Shown in pieces: positions 1-7,035 of a stretch of 11,534 nucleotides of DNA. Position 1 is the stretch's first letter. Each line of letters starts with the position of its first letter. Location of the stretch: positions 461,291-472,824 of the forward strand of contig MU069469.1 of NCBI GenBank assembly GCA_002284615.2. Reading direction: 5' to 3'. A program made the position numbers and the translations under genes. This DNA is from Dunaliella salina (lineage: Eukaryota > Chlorophyta > Chlorophyceae > Chlamydomonadales > Dunaliellaceae). Under the pieces are notes generated by a model. It had not been told where the DNA came from, did not search any database, and saw only the letters and a list, made by a program, of their open reading frames with translations.

Positions 1-54
<54 letters not shown>

Positions 55-58
55 ACAC
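1..58. repeat. (AC)n microsatellite at left edge
   Basis: Dinucleotide AC repeat from the first base, interrupted once by a T at 50. It lies directly upstream of the branch-point-like heptamer at 61-67, so it is the 3' part of the intron preceding the first visible exon. The true length is unknown because the window begins inside it. Confidence 0.97.
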
Positions 59-79
59 GCTTCTAACATGCGCCTGCAG

Positions 80-234
80 AGCGGTGGAGCACAGATCCTG
101 TGACTCCAGATGATGGCAATGTGCTCAAGCTGCGTCTCTCCCTGGATGACCTGGGACACCTGCGCGATCGCCCCACCAAAGAGAATGCCCCCGTCACAGC
201 ATTCGGAGCCATGCGTGCCAATCGCTATGAGCAG
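80..234 (+). CDS. Glutamine-rich protein, first visible exon (5' partial)
   Basis: Internal exon of a spliced gene of unknown function. The upstream side has TTCTAAC (61-67) followed by CTGCAG (74-79), a good branch point plus acceptor. The downstream side is GAGCAG followed by GTGATA, a donor after 234 in phase 0. Bases 82-234 give 51 uninterrupted codons. The peptide contains a leucine-rich stretch LKLRLSLDDLGHLRDRPTKE and ends GAMRANRYEQ; the frame stops at TGA 256-258 if the intron is not removed. The phase-0 end matches the phase-0 acceptor at 1787, which continues VFEVFRTAP. No ATG start is required because earlier exons lie off the window. I do not recognise a domain. Splice sites and frame agreement are seen; joining to 1787 is inferred. 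Confidence 0.65.
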
Positions 235-616
235 GTGATATACATTTGTCAGCTTTGATGGACACCTCAGAAGACCGCAGAACAGGTAGGCTGCTTGGTC
301 AAGCACACTATGAGGCAGTGCATGATCTCAAGCATGATCTAAAGCAAGCTTTAGCATTCTGTTCTTTGTAGATGTGGGTGAGTGAGGGCTGTGCACAGAA
401 AAGAATCAGATGCTTGAACCAATGGGAGCTGATCTTGAATCAGAACCTACTGAACGTTCAGCTTGCTCACACTTGTCGCGTGCTCAGGTGCTGAAGCCTA
501 ACGAAAACTTCGCCATTCCGAGAGTGCTCCAGCCAAAATTTACAAATCAGACAATGGAGGCTACCCTTGCGATGGAGCCCAGGCACGACCAGGTGTGTGC
601 GTGCGTGCGTGCGTGC

Positions 617-684
<68 letters not shown>

Positions 685-1786
685 CTCTCTGTTCTCCAGC
701 ACTTTTCAAGCCTAGCTCACTGGCTAGGGGTCCTTTCTCAAATGCTTGCAACCATGCCTACCATGTGTGAGCGTTTCCTTTTCATGCTGCTCTGCATGAC
801 GAAATGGTACCACACGGAAAGGTACCTACCTTGCAATTATGCATTGCTCTTCCTTACCTTATCACGATCCACCACATATTTTAATATACAAACCAAGGGA
901 GCCGAACTGGTCATGTTTTCTAACAATGCAACCGGACCTGCAGCAGAAAATTTTGGCTGATGGTTTCTTTTTTGTTCGTTGAAAACATCTAACGCCTTAG
1001 GGGACAAGCACCATCGTAATGTACGAATCTTGAAGTAAAAGCTAATGAAGCATTCAGAGCTTAACGTCAAATCCCCTCTCCTTATGGCATGAGCCCCTTG
1101 GTTTGACTCCTCACGGTAAAGCTCGTACCCAGCTGCCACGGCTACCCACCCTGCGCACCCTGTGCCCTGAAACTTGATGTGCAGGCTGGAAGAAGCCAAT
1201 ACCATAGTGGACCTTGATCATTATGCATTATTCATCTTTTCAAGGGATGCGTAATGCTCAAAAATTGATTTTGAGGTGTGAAATTGGTGATTTTCCAGGA
1301 ATTTCATAACACCTGGGTGCGTAATGAGGTGTGCGTAATGAAAATTTTCAATTCAAAAAATTTGGGGTTGTGTTGTGGTCAGGGTCAACAGCCCAACCTT
1401 TGGAGCAGCACCTGATGGCACAGGATCAATCAGAAACCTTGCACACGTTTGCGAAGTCTGAAATCTGGGATTGGGCTGGACGGACACGTCAGAATTACCC
1501 ATGGAGGCTGTTAGCTCATTGCTCAGCCCCTGAACCTCCATATGTCCAAATTGCAACAGTTATTTTTTTCCTAGAGAATGATGCAATGTGCAACGCGATT
1601 TGACAAGAGTACTCAGAAGTTTGCTCGTACGACACGGATCAGGCCCCCCGTGATACTGTGCGGAAAAGGGAGCCTCAGGAGCCCAGCTTGCCGCTTATCT
1701 AACCAGCACAAAAAAGCTCCAAAAAGCCCAACAATTCCCAAGCTTCGTCTTCCTATGGCCTTCCGCTCACTCCTCATTGCTTCCAG
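235..1786 (+). other. Large intron of the glutamine-rich gene
   Basis: A 1552-bp interval between the GTGATA donor and the acceptor CATTGCTTCCAG. It contains a compound GTGC/GT microsatellite (594-683) and short AT-rich repeats around 1245-1345 with several GCGTAATG copies. ORFs in it are low complexity or antisense. A possible cassette exon around 399-592 does not keep the frame from the upstream exon, so I treat the whole interval as intron. Confidence 0.55.
594..683. repeat. Compound (GTGC)n-(GT)n microsatellite
   Basis: A run of GTGC tetranucleotides (about 597-620) passes without a break into about 31 GT dinucleotides ending at 683. Alternating purine-pyrimidine of this length favours left-handed DNA and replication slippage. 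It sits inside the large intron. Confidence 0.97.
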
Positions 1787-2663
1787 GTGTTTGAGGTCTT
1801 CCGCACGGCCCCACACAGCCCTGCAGCTGCTGCCTTGAGACGCGGTGAGAGAGTGATGGCGCGCTTCCAGCACGCCCAGGATGAGCAGCGCATGCAGCAG
1901 CAGGAACAGCTGAAGTGGCAGCTGCCCATAGATCAGAACGCTGTGCAGCAGTATGACCATGATTTTGAGCTTCATGATCGTGAGCAGCTACAGGCACAGC
2001 TACAGCCACAGCCACAAGTACAGCCACAAGCACAAGCACTGCCACAGGCAAAGCCGCAGGCACCTGATTTTGGTGGCCCTGCCCATGGGGCCAGGCAGCA
2101 GCATCCGGGCCTCGCGCAGGGTGGACGTGAGCAAGATCTGGACTACAATTTCGAGCGGCACGAGCCTCAGCAGCAGCAACAGCAGCACCAGCACTTGCAC
2201 CTGGGTATGGCGCAGCAACAGCAGCAGCAGCGGCGACAGCAGCAGCAGCAGCAGCTGCAGCCGGGCACGGTGCGTCAGTTGAGGCTCCGGGCACAGAAGC
2301 AGCTTGAGCAGCTGCAGACGAGGGCAGGGAAGGACGAGCAACAGCAGAAGCAGCTGCAGCAGCAACAGCATCAGCAAGAACGGCTGCCACAGCAGCCAGA
2401 TACTCAGCCATCTCAGCAGCAGCAACAGCAGCAGCAACAGCAGCAGCAAGAGCGGCTGCCACAGCAGCCAGATACTCAGCCATCTCAGCAGCAGCAGCAG
2501 CAGCAGCAGCAGCCATCTCAGCAGCAGCGGCAGCAGCAGCCTTCCACAGCAGGTCCACCTCCTGCACCATATCCCGTGCCCTCATCAGCACTCTCACCTG
2601 CACCTATCCCCTTTCAGCAGTGGCTGCCCCCCACATCCCGTGCACAAGCAGCTGCGGCTGAAG
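1787..2663 (+). CDS. Glutamine-rich protein, main polyglutamine exon
   Basis: Begins after CATTGCTTCCAG with GTG TTT GAG, continuing the phase of exon 80-234. The first ~45 residues are not low complexity (VFEVFRTAPHSP, then LRRGERVMARFQHAQDEQR) and look helical and charged. A QxQPQ-type region at about residues 65-90 follows, then polyglutamine blocks of up to about 12 residues with basic spacers, then a Pro/Ala-rich tail (PAPYPVPSSALSPAPIPF). Such Q-rich proteins are often nuclear scaffolds or transcription cofactors, but no named domain is visible. The exon can end at AAG|GTAATG (after 2663, phase 1), joining exon 3058. Without splicing the frame ends at TAA 2672-2674. The antisense and +1 frames also look open only because CAG repeats read as Leu, Ala or Ser. 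Confidence 0.7.
2375..2518 (+). repeat. 72-bp tandem duplication in polyQ exon
   Basis: Two adjacent 72-bp units start at 2375 and 2447. Each encodes QERLPQQPDTQPS followed by a glutamine run. The spacer peptide is unchanged and the only spacer differences are silent (GAA/GAG), so the duplication is recent or constrained. A short PSQQQ echo follows. Confidence 0.9.
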
Positions 2664-2748
2664 GTAATGCGTAAGCAGCTGCAGCTGAAGGTGACACGTA
2701 AGCTGCTGCAGCTGTGGTGGTAATGCGTAAGCAGCTGCAGCTGATGGG
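2646..2748 (+). repeat. 27-bp minisatellite carrying repeated splice donors
   Basis: Units at 2646-2672, 2673-2699, 2700-2728 (29 bp) and a partial one at 2729-2748 share AAGCAGCTGCAGCTG. The first two end in AAG|GTAATG and AAG|GTGACA, and a further relative at about 2824-2848 ends in GCTGAAG|GTATTG. The unit therefore multiplies a 5' splice-site-like sequence. The first copy also contains the in-frame TAA that ends the exon if it is unspliced. Confidence 0.85.
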
Positions 2749-2915
2749 ATGGAAAGGTGTGGAAGGAATGTGGGGCTCTCTGTGTTTTTTACAAGCTGTT
2801 GCTGCCCCCAACATCTCATATGCGAGCAGCAGCAGCTGAAGGTATTGGGAGGGAATTGTGTGGATCAGTGTGCTGTTCGGTGTGATTAGTGTGTGGATCA
2901 GTGTGTTGGTCAGGT

Positions 2916-2920
2916 TGTAA
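2916..2920 (+). terminator. TGTAA, possible algal polyadenylation signal
   Basis: TGTAA is the usual polyadenylation signal in chlorophyte algae. One lies here, about 240 bp after the unspliced stop at 2672-2674. If the transcript can end here, the gene has a short form stopping in the minisatellite. The pentamer is common by chance and the organism is not proven to be a green alga. Confidence 0.2.
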
Positions 2921-3057
2921 ACAGGCTCCTATAAGAGGAAAGGTTTGTTGTTAGAAGGCAGGCAAAGAATGGAGTACTGCTCTGTGGATCATTTTGAGAT
3001 GGCTCTCAAGTAGAGGAGTGTGTGTTCTAACCTTGTGCTCTTTCTTTGCATTTGCAG

Positions 3058-3146
3058 GTGGAGAAGCAGGAGGGGGGGTTGCCCTGCCCCATGCCCCCTC
3101 ACACCCTTCCCTTGCAGGCAGGAAGGACTATTTAGCAAAGCAGCAG
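3058..3146 (+). CDS. Glutamine-rich protein, third visible exon
   Basis: An 89-nt exon. Upstream is a TTCTAAC branch-point heptamer (3025-3031), identical to that before exon 80-234, then a T-rich tract and CATTTGCAG (to 3057). It starts in phase 1, accepting the single base left by AAG|GTAATG at 2663, and reads GEAGGGVALPHAPSHPSLAG then RKDYLAKQQ. It ends at AAGCAGCAG|GTGTGT in phase 0. The unspliced frame would continue VCEQIRHLVASEW to a TGA at 3186-3188, an alternative short 3' end. Small and proline/glycine-rich, it carries no recognisable domain; its support is splice-site quality and phase match on both sides. Confidence 0.5.
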
Positions 3147-3169
3147 GTGTGTGAGCAAATACGCCACTT

Positions 3170-3240
3170 GGTGGCAAGCGAATGGTGAGCAATTGGTGGA
3201 CTTATGAGCAAATGGTGGTGCGTTGGTGAGCAAATGCACC
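3170..3240 (+). repeat. Degenerate TGAGCAA(A)TGGTGG repeats
   Basis: Several imperfect copies of TGGTGAGCAAATG-like sequence lie in the probable intron after 3146. It is a small local repeat with no coding signal of its own. Confidence 0.6.
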
Positions 3241-3473
3241 CCTTGCACCATGTCAGGGACTCTTCAGCTGCATTTGAATGCTGCTGTCACTTTTGAGCTT
3301 TGATGCACACCCCTTTCTTTTGGTTTGGTCAATCTCAAGCTGCATCATGGGCAGGCACTGGACGTGGCAAGTGCCTTGACAGAAGGCCCTCTTGCAGCTT
3401 TCATCTTGTTCATGTTTTGCACGCTAAGGGACCTTCCCTTGATGCCTATGGCCTGCACAGACTTTTCTTTTTC

Positions 3474-3710
3474 TTGTTCCTGTTTTGCGCAGCTGGTTGC
3501 CGCATGGACCCATAAGGAAGGCAGCCCTCAAGGACATCCAGAGCGAGGTGCACCAGAGGTGCATGCACACCGTTCAACATGTTCTTGTTCTCTTGTTTTG
3601 CTCCTGTTTTGTGCAGCTCGTGCCGCGAGGACTCAGGGAGAAGGTAGCCCTCAAAGACATCCAAAACACTGTGCACCAAGAGGCGCATGCGCACCAAGCA
3701 GCAGCACAAG
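3474..3710 (+). repeat. Tandemly duplicated exon with its acceptor
   Basis: Two diverged copies 124 bp apart. Each starts with a pyrimidine tract and CTGTTTTG(C/T)GCAG acceptor (to 3492 and 3616), followed by similar sequence encoding KAALKDIQSEVHQR in copy 1 and KVALKDIQNTVHQE in copy 2. Copy 1 has an extra base just after the acceptor, so in phase 0 it reads out of the conserved frame; copy 2 has one extra A near 3678. Copy 1 is probably a skipped or decayed exon. Confidence 0.75.
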
Positions 3711-4276
3711 GTGCAACATTGCCAGCAGGGGCTGGCAGAGCAGGAGAGGACGGCAGCACGGGAGGCCATGCAGGTCAGCCTAGTAGGTGGCCACCTGTGA
3801 ATGCCGGAAGTGCATTCCAAAAGGTTGTTCATCCCCCTCCCCATCCTGAATGCGGGCAACAGCAGCAGCAGCAGGGTATGCATCCCGCATGGGAGCAGGA
3901 GCGGCACCAGCACGAGCATCAATCCGTGCAGCAGCATGGAGCTCAGCGGCAGCAGCAGCACCAGCAGCACCAGCAGCAGGGGCAGGCACCAGAGGAGCAT
4001 CGTCCCCAGCAGCGCAGCAGGAGAAACCTGAGAGATGCTCCGCTGCAAACGCAGCTGGCACCTGTCGTTAATTTGCAGCAGCAATCGCGTCCGAGGGCAG
4101 CCATGTCCTTGCCTCAAAGGCATGGCGCGCTGCACCAGCAGGGGACACAAATAGGGCAGCCGCCCTTGCCACCAGGTCTACAACTGCAAGAACAGCAGCC
4201 AGGCATGGGTGCTGTGGCAAACCAGACCTCAGCTGCTCCTGGGGGCAGACAGCGCAGGCGGATGGCCCCCGCATAG
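3617..4276 (+). CDS. Glutamine-rich protein, terminal exon
   Basis: Follows TCCTGTTTTGTGCAG in phase 0, matching exon 3058-3146, and stays open to TAG 4274-4276. It begins LVPRGLREKVALKDIQNTVHQ, a charged helical segment. From about 3680 to 3773 the +1 frame looks more protein-like (TKQQHKVQHCQQGL then AEQERTAAREAMQ, followed by a CAG|GTCAGC donor), which suggests a one-base insertion at about 3678 or an alternative exon 3617-3773 spliced near 3863. From about 3850 the zero frame is again convincing: QQQQQQGMHPAWEQERHQHE, Q/H-rich blocks, then PPLPPGLQLQEQQPGMG and a basic end GGRQRRRMAPA. No known domain is recognised. The acceptor and the 3' Q-rich part are well supported; the middle is uncertain. 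Confidence 0.5.
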   Translation, partial: LVPRGLREKVALKDIQNTVHQEAHAHQAAAQGATLPAGAGRAGEDGSTGGHAGQPSRWPPVNAGSAFQKVVHPPPHPECGQQQQQQGMHPAWEQERHQHEHQSVQQHGAQRQQQHQQHQQQGQAPEEHRPQQRSRRNLRDAPLQTQLAPVVNLQQQSRPRAAMSLPQRHGALHQQGTQIGQPPLPPGLQLQEQQPGMGAVANQTSAAPGGRQRRRMAPA

Positions 4277-4660
4277 TGACCTTCATTTACAGCTGCAGCA
4301 ACAGCAGGTGGAAACAGTGGCGCAGAAGGCCAGAGCCGCTCCTGCTCCTGCTCCTGCTCCCGCAACTGCTCCTGGGGGCAGACAGCGCTGGCGCACGGCC
4401 CCTGCGTAGCAACCTTTTTATGAGCCGCCCTTGTCACCAGAACTATAACTGCAGAAGCAGCAGCCAGACATGTTGCCAGACAAGGGCACAGCTGCTCCTA
4501 TAAAGGCAAACAGCGCAGGTGGGGGGCCCCGGCATAGCGACTTTTTTTTCAACCGCCCAGATCTACTTCTGCAGGAACAACAGCCATACATGGTGGCACT
4601 TAAGGACGCAGCTGCTGCTGCTGGGGGCTGCCAGCGCAGGCAGATAGTCTTTGCTTAGTG
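4160..4660 (+). repeat. Four tandem ~130-bp units around the stop codon
   Basis: Diverged units begin near 4160, 4285, 4425 and 4553. Each has a CTGCAGxAxCAGCAGCCA-like core, an alanine-rich GCTGCTCCTGGGGGCAGAC-like segment, CAGCGCAGG and a TAG-containing end (GCATAG, GCGTAG, GCATAG, GCTTAG). Units 1, 2 and 4 still encode GG(R/C)QRRR-like C-termini, in different frames. Unit 1 carries the stop of the main gene model. Confidence 0.8.
4293..4409 (+). CDS. Possible alternative C-terminal exon
   Basis: The second of the ~130-bp units is preceded by CTTCATTTACAG, a fair acceptor, and reads LQQQQVETVAQKARAAPAPA to a C-terminus ATAPGGRQRWRTAPA and TAG, paralogous to the end of the main terminal exon. 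It could be a mutually exclusive last exon, or simply a duplicated and unused 3' end. Only RNA can tell. Confidence 0.25.
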   Translation: MQQQQVETVAQKARAAPAPAPAPATAPGGRQRWRTAPA

Positions 4661-4719
4661 AAAAAAAGAAAAGAAAAGAAAAATTTGTGTATGCAGAGGA
4701 AACTCTGGACATTAATAAA
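4659..4719 (+). other. Purine-rich tract and AATAAA
   Basis: An (A3-7)G-rich run at about 4661-4683 follows the last TAG, and an AATAAA lies at 4714-4719. This is a possible 3' UTR and polyadenylation region of the glutamine-rich gene, but AATAAA is not the usual signal in chlorophytes. Confidence 0.25.
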
Positions 4720-4859
4720 GAAAAGGAGACACATTGGCCCCTTCATGGAGACCTTGCGTTTTTTGCTCTTGGAGTGCATCAGTGTGCCTTTGCACATAAC
4801 GCACCCTTGATGGAAATCGAGAAGGTGAGGATAAAGCAGCAGGCAGACACTGGAAGGAA

Positions 4860-4903
4860 TGTGCAAGCACAAAGGGACAGCTGTGCAAGCGCAAAGGGAC
4901 AGC
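4860..4903 (+). repeat. 22-bp direct tandem duplication
   Basis: TGTGCAAGC(A/G)CAAAGGGACAGC is present twice in a row (4860-4881, 4882-4903) with one A/G difference. Its length is not a multiple of three, which argues against coding use here. Confidence 0.9.
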
Positions 4904-4915
4904 TGAAAGCTTTTC

Positions 4916-5194
4916 TTGTGTTTGCCCTGCCTACAATCTCTACCGGAAGTGGATAAAGCATGCTGGGTACCAACCAGCACTTACTCAGGACGCTTTAAGT
5001 GGGAGTGTAGAAACATCATGCTGAAAAGTGATCTTTACAGGCATTGCTGGGACCACGCAGCTGAGCTGCCTCTGTTTGGCCATCCTTTCTTCTGCATGGA
5101 GATGCTTCGTAGGAGAGCATACAAAGCTATTCTGTCAGGCTCAGCTGAGGCTCGTGCTGGCGGTGTGTATTTCTGGACAGGCTCTTCCAATTGA
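4916..5194 (+). CDS. Unrecognised ORF, possible exon
   Basis: An open frame ending in TGA. Its latter 65 residues have balanced composition without low complexity: FKWECRNIMLKSDLYRHCWD, then HAAELPLFGHPFFCMEMLRR and RAYKAILSGSAEARAGG. No family is recognised and no clear splice acceptor or poly-A context is visible. It lies 250 bp downstream of the glutamine-rich gene on the same strand. It may be an exon of another gene or chance. Confidence 0.2.
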   Translation: MCLPCLQSLPEVDKACWVPTSTYSGRFKWECRNIMLKSDLYRHCWDHAAELPLFGHPFFCMEMLRRRAYKAILSGSAEARAGGVYFWTGSSN

Positions 5195-5339
5195 GCAGGC
5201 ATATAGCCTAGGGTGCTGCCATTCCCCTGCACGTGCAAAATTACAAAGGCTTCTGGGATCTGCTGCAGCTGTTTCAGTGTAATCACTGCTAAGCTGGCAG
5301 CTAAATCAGATTCTCTTTAGCAGGGGTTCTATGATAATA

Positions 5340-5372
<33 letters not shown>

Positions 5373-6050
5373 CACAAACACAATTGATAGATTTATGATT
5401 TTGTTGAGCATGGTGAGGAGAGTATTACTCAAAAATCCAAGTATTGCTTGCCACATATAGGAGGGTATGATGCTTAAAAGGAAAGGAAAGGAAGCCCTTG
5501 CAGCACACTCTCGTCACAGCACACTCTGTTAGAGGAAAGCAATCCAGCATGAAATGTTCTGTCTTAATAGTCTGCGGGACTGTTGCAGATTCAGATCATG
5601 CAAATGAGCTCCAATGGGCACTTCTCTCCATGCCATAGGATTTCCCTTCAAATGTTGTGAAAAACGCAAGCATGGGAAAAGGAAAGAGATTTCTGCAGGC
5701 ATTTGAAACAGCCCTTACAGGAGAAGAGAGGTTGCCGAGGTTCACAAGGGGAAAGAGCCATCGGTCAAAACGCATGACTGCTAGGCTAGAAATAAAAACT
5801 GAACATCAAGGAAAGAAGATTGGTTCATTTTCCTGTTGTAACTGTTGCTACACAGAAAGTTAAAAGAACTAATAAGTTGCAGTTGTATCAAAATAAGGAC
5901 AGGAAGTTGTTGTTGTAGCACAAATACTTAGAACGGATTGTGGGACATTCCAGATGAAACGAGTCTGAACCTACCAGGACCAACCAATCGCATACAGAAG
6001 GATGTGGGCGACGCTTCAGAGTTTAGGCAAAGGAAAGTAGAAATATTACC
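5195..6050. other. Intergenic stretch without recognisable gene
   Basis: Contains the (CA)n tract at 5341-5370, an AAAGG-type purine run near 5478-5493 and a short duplicated GCAGCACACTCT / ACAGCACACTCT (about 5499-5527). A lysine-rich 68-codon ORF at 5657-5863 (+) has no features that distinguish it from chance. Nothing else is supported. Confidence 0.5.
5341..5370. repeat. (CA)15 microsatellite
   Basis: An uninterrupted CA dinucleotide tract in intergenic sequence. Confidence 0.98.
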
Positions 6051-6058
6051 TAGGGACG

Positions 6059-6430
6059 AGGCACCTTGGATCCTCCACCAAAGAATGAGAAAAGAAGTCA
6101 GGTGCTTGTCATAGGTAACTCAGGCTACCAGCTGGACTCACAATAACTTGGTTGCTCATGGCTTGCCTCAGTTGATTGGAAGAGAAGAAAAGAAAAACTA
6201 CGCAAGTAGTGAAAACGCTCCCCACATCAATTAAGGAAAAGAGGACACCCAGGGCCATGGCACCGTATATATATACGGTGATATATCCCCTTCACCAAGA
6301 GAGAATGAGAAACGAAGTCAGTGGAAATCAGGAGGTTTACTGGTTTTTTTCTACTGGAAGAGAAGGGGAAAAAAGGCTACGCAAGCCAGAGGCCGCGTGC
6401 ATTAAGGGAAGGTCCACTAACGAACAAGCT
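6059..6430 (-). repeat. Degenerate repeats in retroelement 3' flank
   Basis: Two diverged ~190-bp modules can be aligned by eye. GGCACC...CCACCAAAGAATGAGAAAAGAAGTCAG (about 6060-6101) resembles GGCACCG...TTCACCAAGAGAGAATGAGAAACGAAGTCAG (about 6259-6321), and TGGAAGAGAAGAAAAG...CTACGCAAG (6177-6209) resembles TGGAAGAGAAGGGGAAAA..CTACGCAAG (6355-6386). A related GCGTGCATTAAGG motif recurs at about 6395 and 6955, behind each retroelement tail. They therefore probably belong to the element's 3' untranslated region. Confidence 0.5.
6261..6280. other. Perfect 20-bp palindrome
   Basis: CACCGTATATATATACGGTG equals its own reverse complement. It lies in the retroelement-associated repeat region. It could extrude a cruciform or be a slippage product of a TA core. 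No regulatory role can be shown. Confidence 0.9.
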
Positions 6431-6511
6431 AGCAAGGAAGCAGTGGCCTTATTAGAAGGCCCTCGAAACCTACACTAGACACAGCTAGTCTAGGAGAGGC
6501 CAGAAACAGAA

Positions 6512-6930
6512 CTAGTGGGGATCTAAAGGGTTGCTGCTCGTCATGCCTCTTGACGCCCGGACTCTCCTCCTCCCGTCCTCCGCCGCCACACGCACAGCAA
6601 ACTCCTTCCCAGAAGCCCCCTGGTAACAAAGAGCGTGTCTGGTGTTTTTGGTAGTGGTTAATCTTTGGATGACTTGGTCCAAGTTCGGCTGATAGTGATT
6701 TGACTTTTTTTGTTTAGTCAGGCCCAGATTTATAAGGGGTGTGATTGTAAACTCATTGTGAATGGTACCTGTAACTCTGAATAGTTTACTGGCAGTAGCC
6801 CGCGCCTGACCTTGTTGATGAGAGTTGAAAGAAGTTTTCTCTAGAGCTCGTCTGGTACTAGCAAGTTTCATATCATGCGGGACAGAATGAGCACGAAGTT
6901 CCAGAGCAAGCTTGGTGGCCTTGTAAAGTT
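6512..6930 (-). pseudogene. Retrotransposon ORF2 C-terminal remnant (chimeric tail)
   Basis: One open minus-strand frame ends in NPLDPH-TAG. Its upstream part reads LYKATKLALELRAHSVPHDM then KLASTRRALEKT and ARATAS, the usual end of type A elements. This passes directly into a second tail beginning GTIHNEFTITPLINLGLTKQ, LTTTKNTRHA and ending NPLDPH, matching type B. An element end is thus followed by another copy's end, without a stop between them. An in-frame TAA sits just upstream of LYKATK. It encodes nothing functional alone, lacking all catalytic domains. Confidence 0.7.
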
Positions 6931-7035
6931 AAAGTCTATGCTGGACGTATCCAGCGTGCATTAAGGAAAGATCCCACAGTCAGCGCTGTCACAGACCATG
7001 AGTCTCACCAGTATCTAAATAGGGAAAAAAGTTAA
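6925..7035 (+). repeat. Dispersed repeat, also present inverted at ~9098-9130
   Basis: TTAAAGTCTATGCTGGAC followed by GCATTAAGGAAAGA here matches, on the opposite strand, TTAAAAGTCTATGCTGGACA and ACATTAAGAAAAGA at about 9098-9130. Weaker copies (CTACGCAAG...CATTAAGG) occur near 6195-6230 and 6372-6405. The + strand reads VKVYAGRIQRALRKDPTVSA then VTDHESHQYLNREKS and a stop. The repeat coincides with the 3' flank of retroelement copies. Confidence 0.6.

Noticed and set aside
410..715. ORFs spanning the (GT)n tract, and a possible cassette exon at about 399-592
   Set aside because: Poly-Val/Cys or His/Thr readings arise from the microsatellite. The 399-592 frame (LESEPTERSACSHLSRAQ) looks partly protein-like, but its acceptor phase does not match exon 80-234 and the supposed donor is just the start of the GT repeat.
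1767..2603. Long minus-strand ORFs (poly-Ala at 1767-2603, poly-Leu at 2000-2449)
   Set aside because: They are antisense readings of CAG repeats; open only because CTG/GCTG repeats contain no stops. The + frame has phase-matched splice sites and non-repetitive flanks.
1953..2723. Serine-rich + strand ORFs at 1953-2282 and 2304-2723
   Set aside because: Out-of-frame AGC readings of the same CAG repeats.
3446..4150. Minus-strand leucine-rich 234-residue ORF
   Set aside because: Antisense shadow of the Q-rich terminal exon; hydrophobicity comes from CTG reading, not from real membrane segments.
4160..4660. CRISPR-like array
   Set aside because: The units are long, diverged and coding-like, without short identical repeats and unique spacers; the window is eukaryotic.
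6261..6280. TATA-box promoter
   Set aside because: The TATATATA core sits in a perfect palindrome within transposon flank and has no supported gene downstream.
6176..6478. Lysine-rich + strand ORF
   Set aside because: It covers the degenerate 3' repeats of the minus-strand retroelements, is interrupted in equivalent repeat copies, and has no recognisable features.
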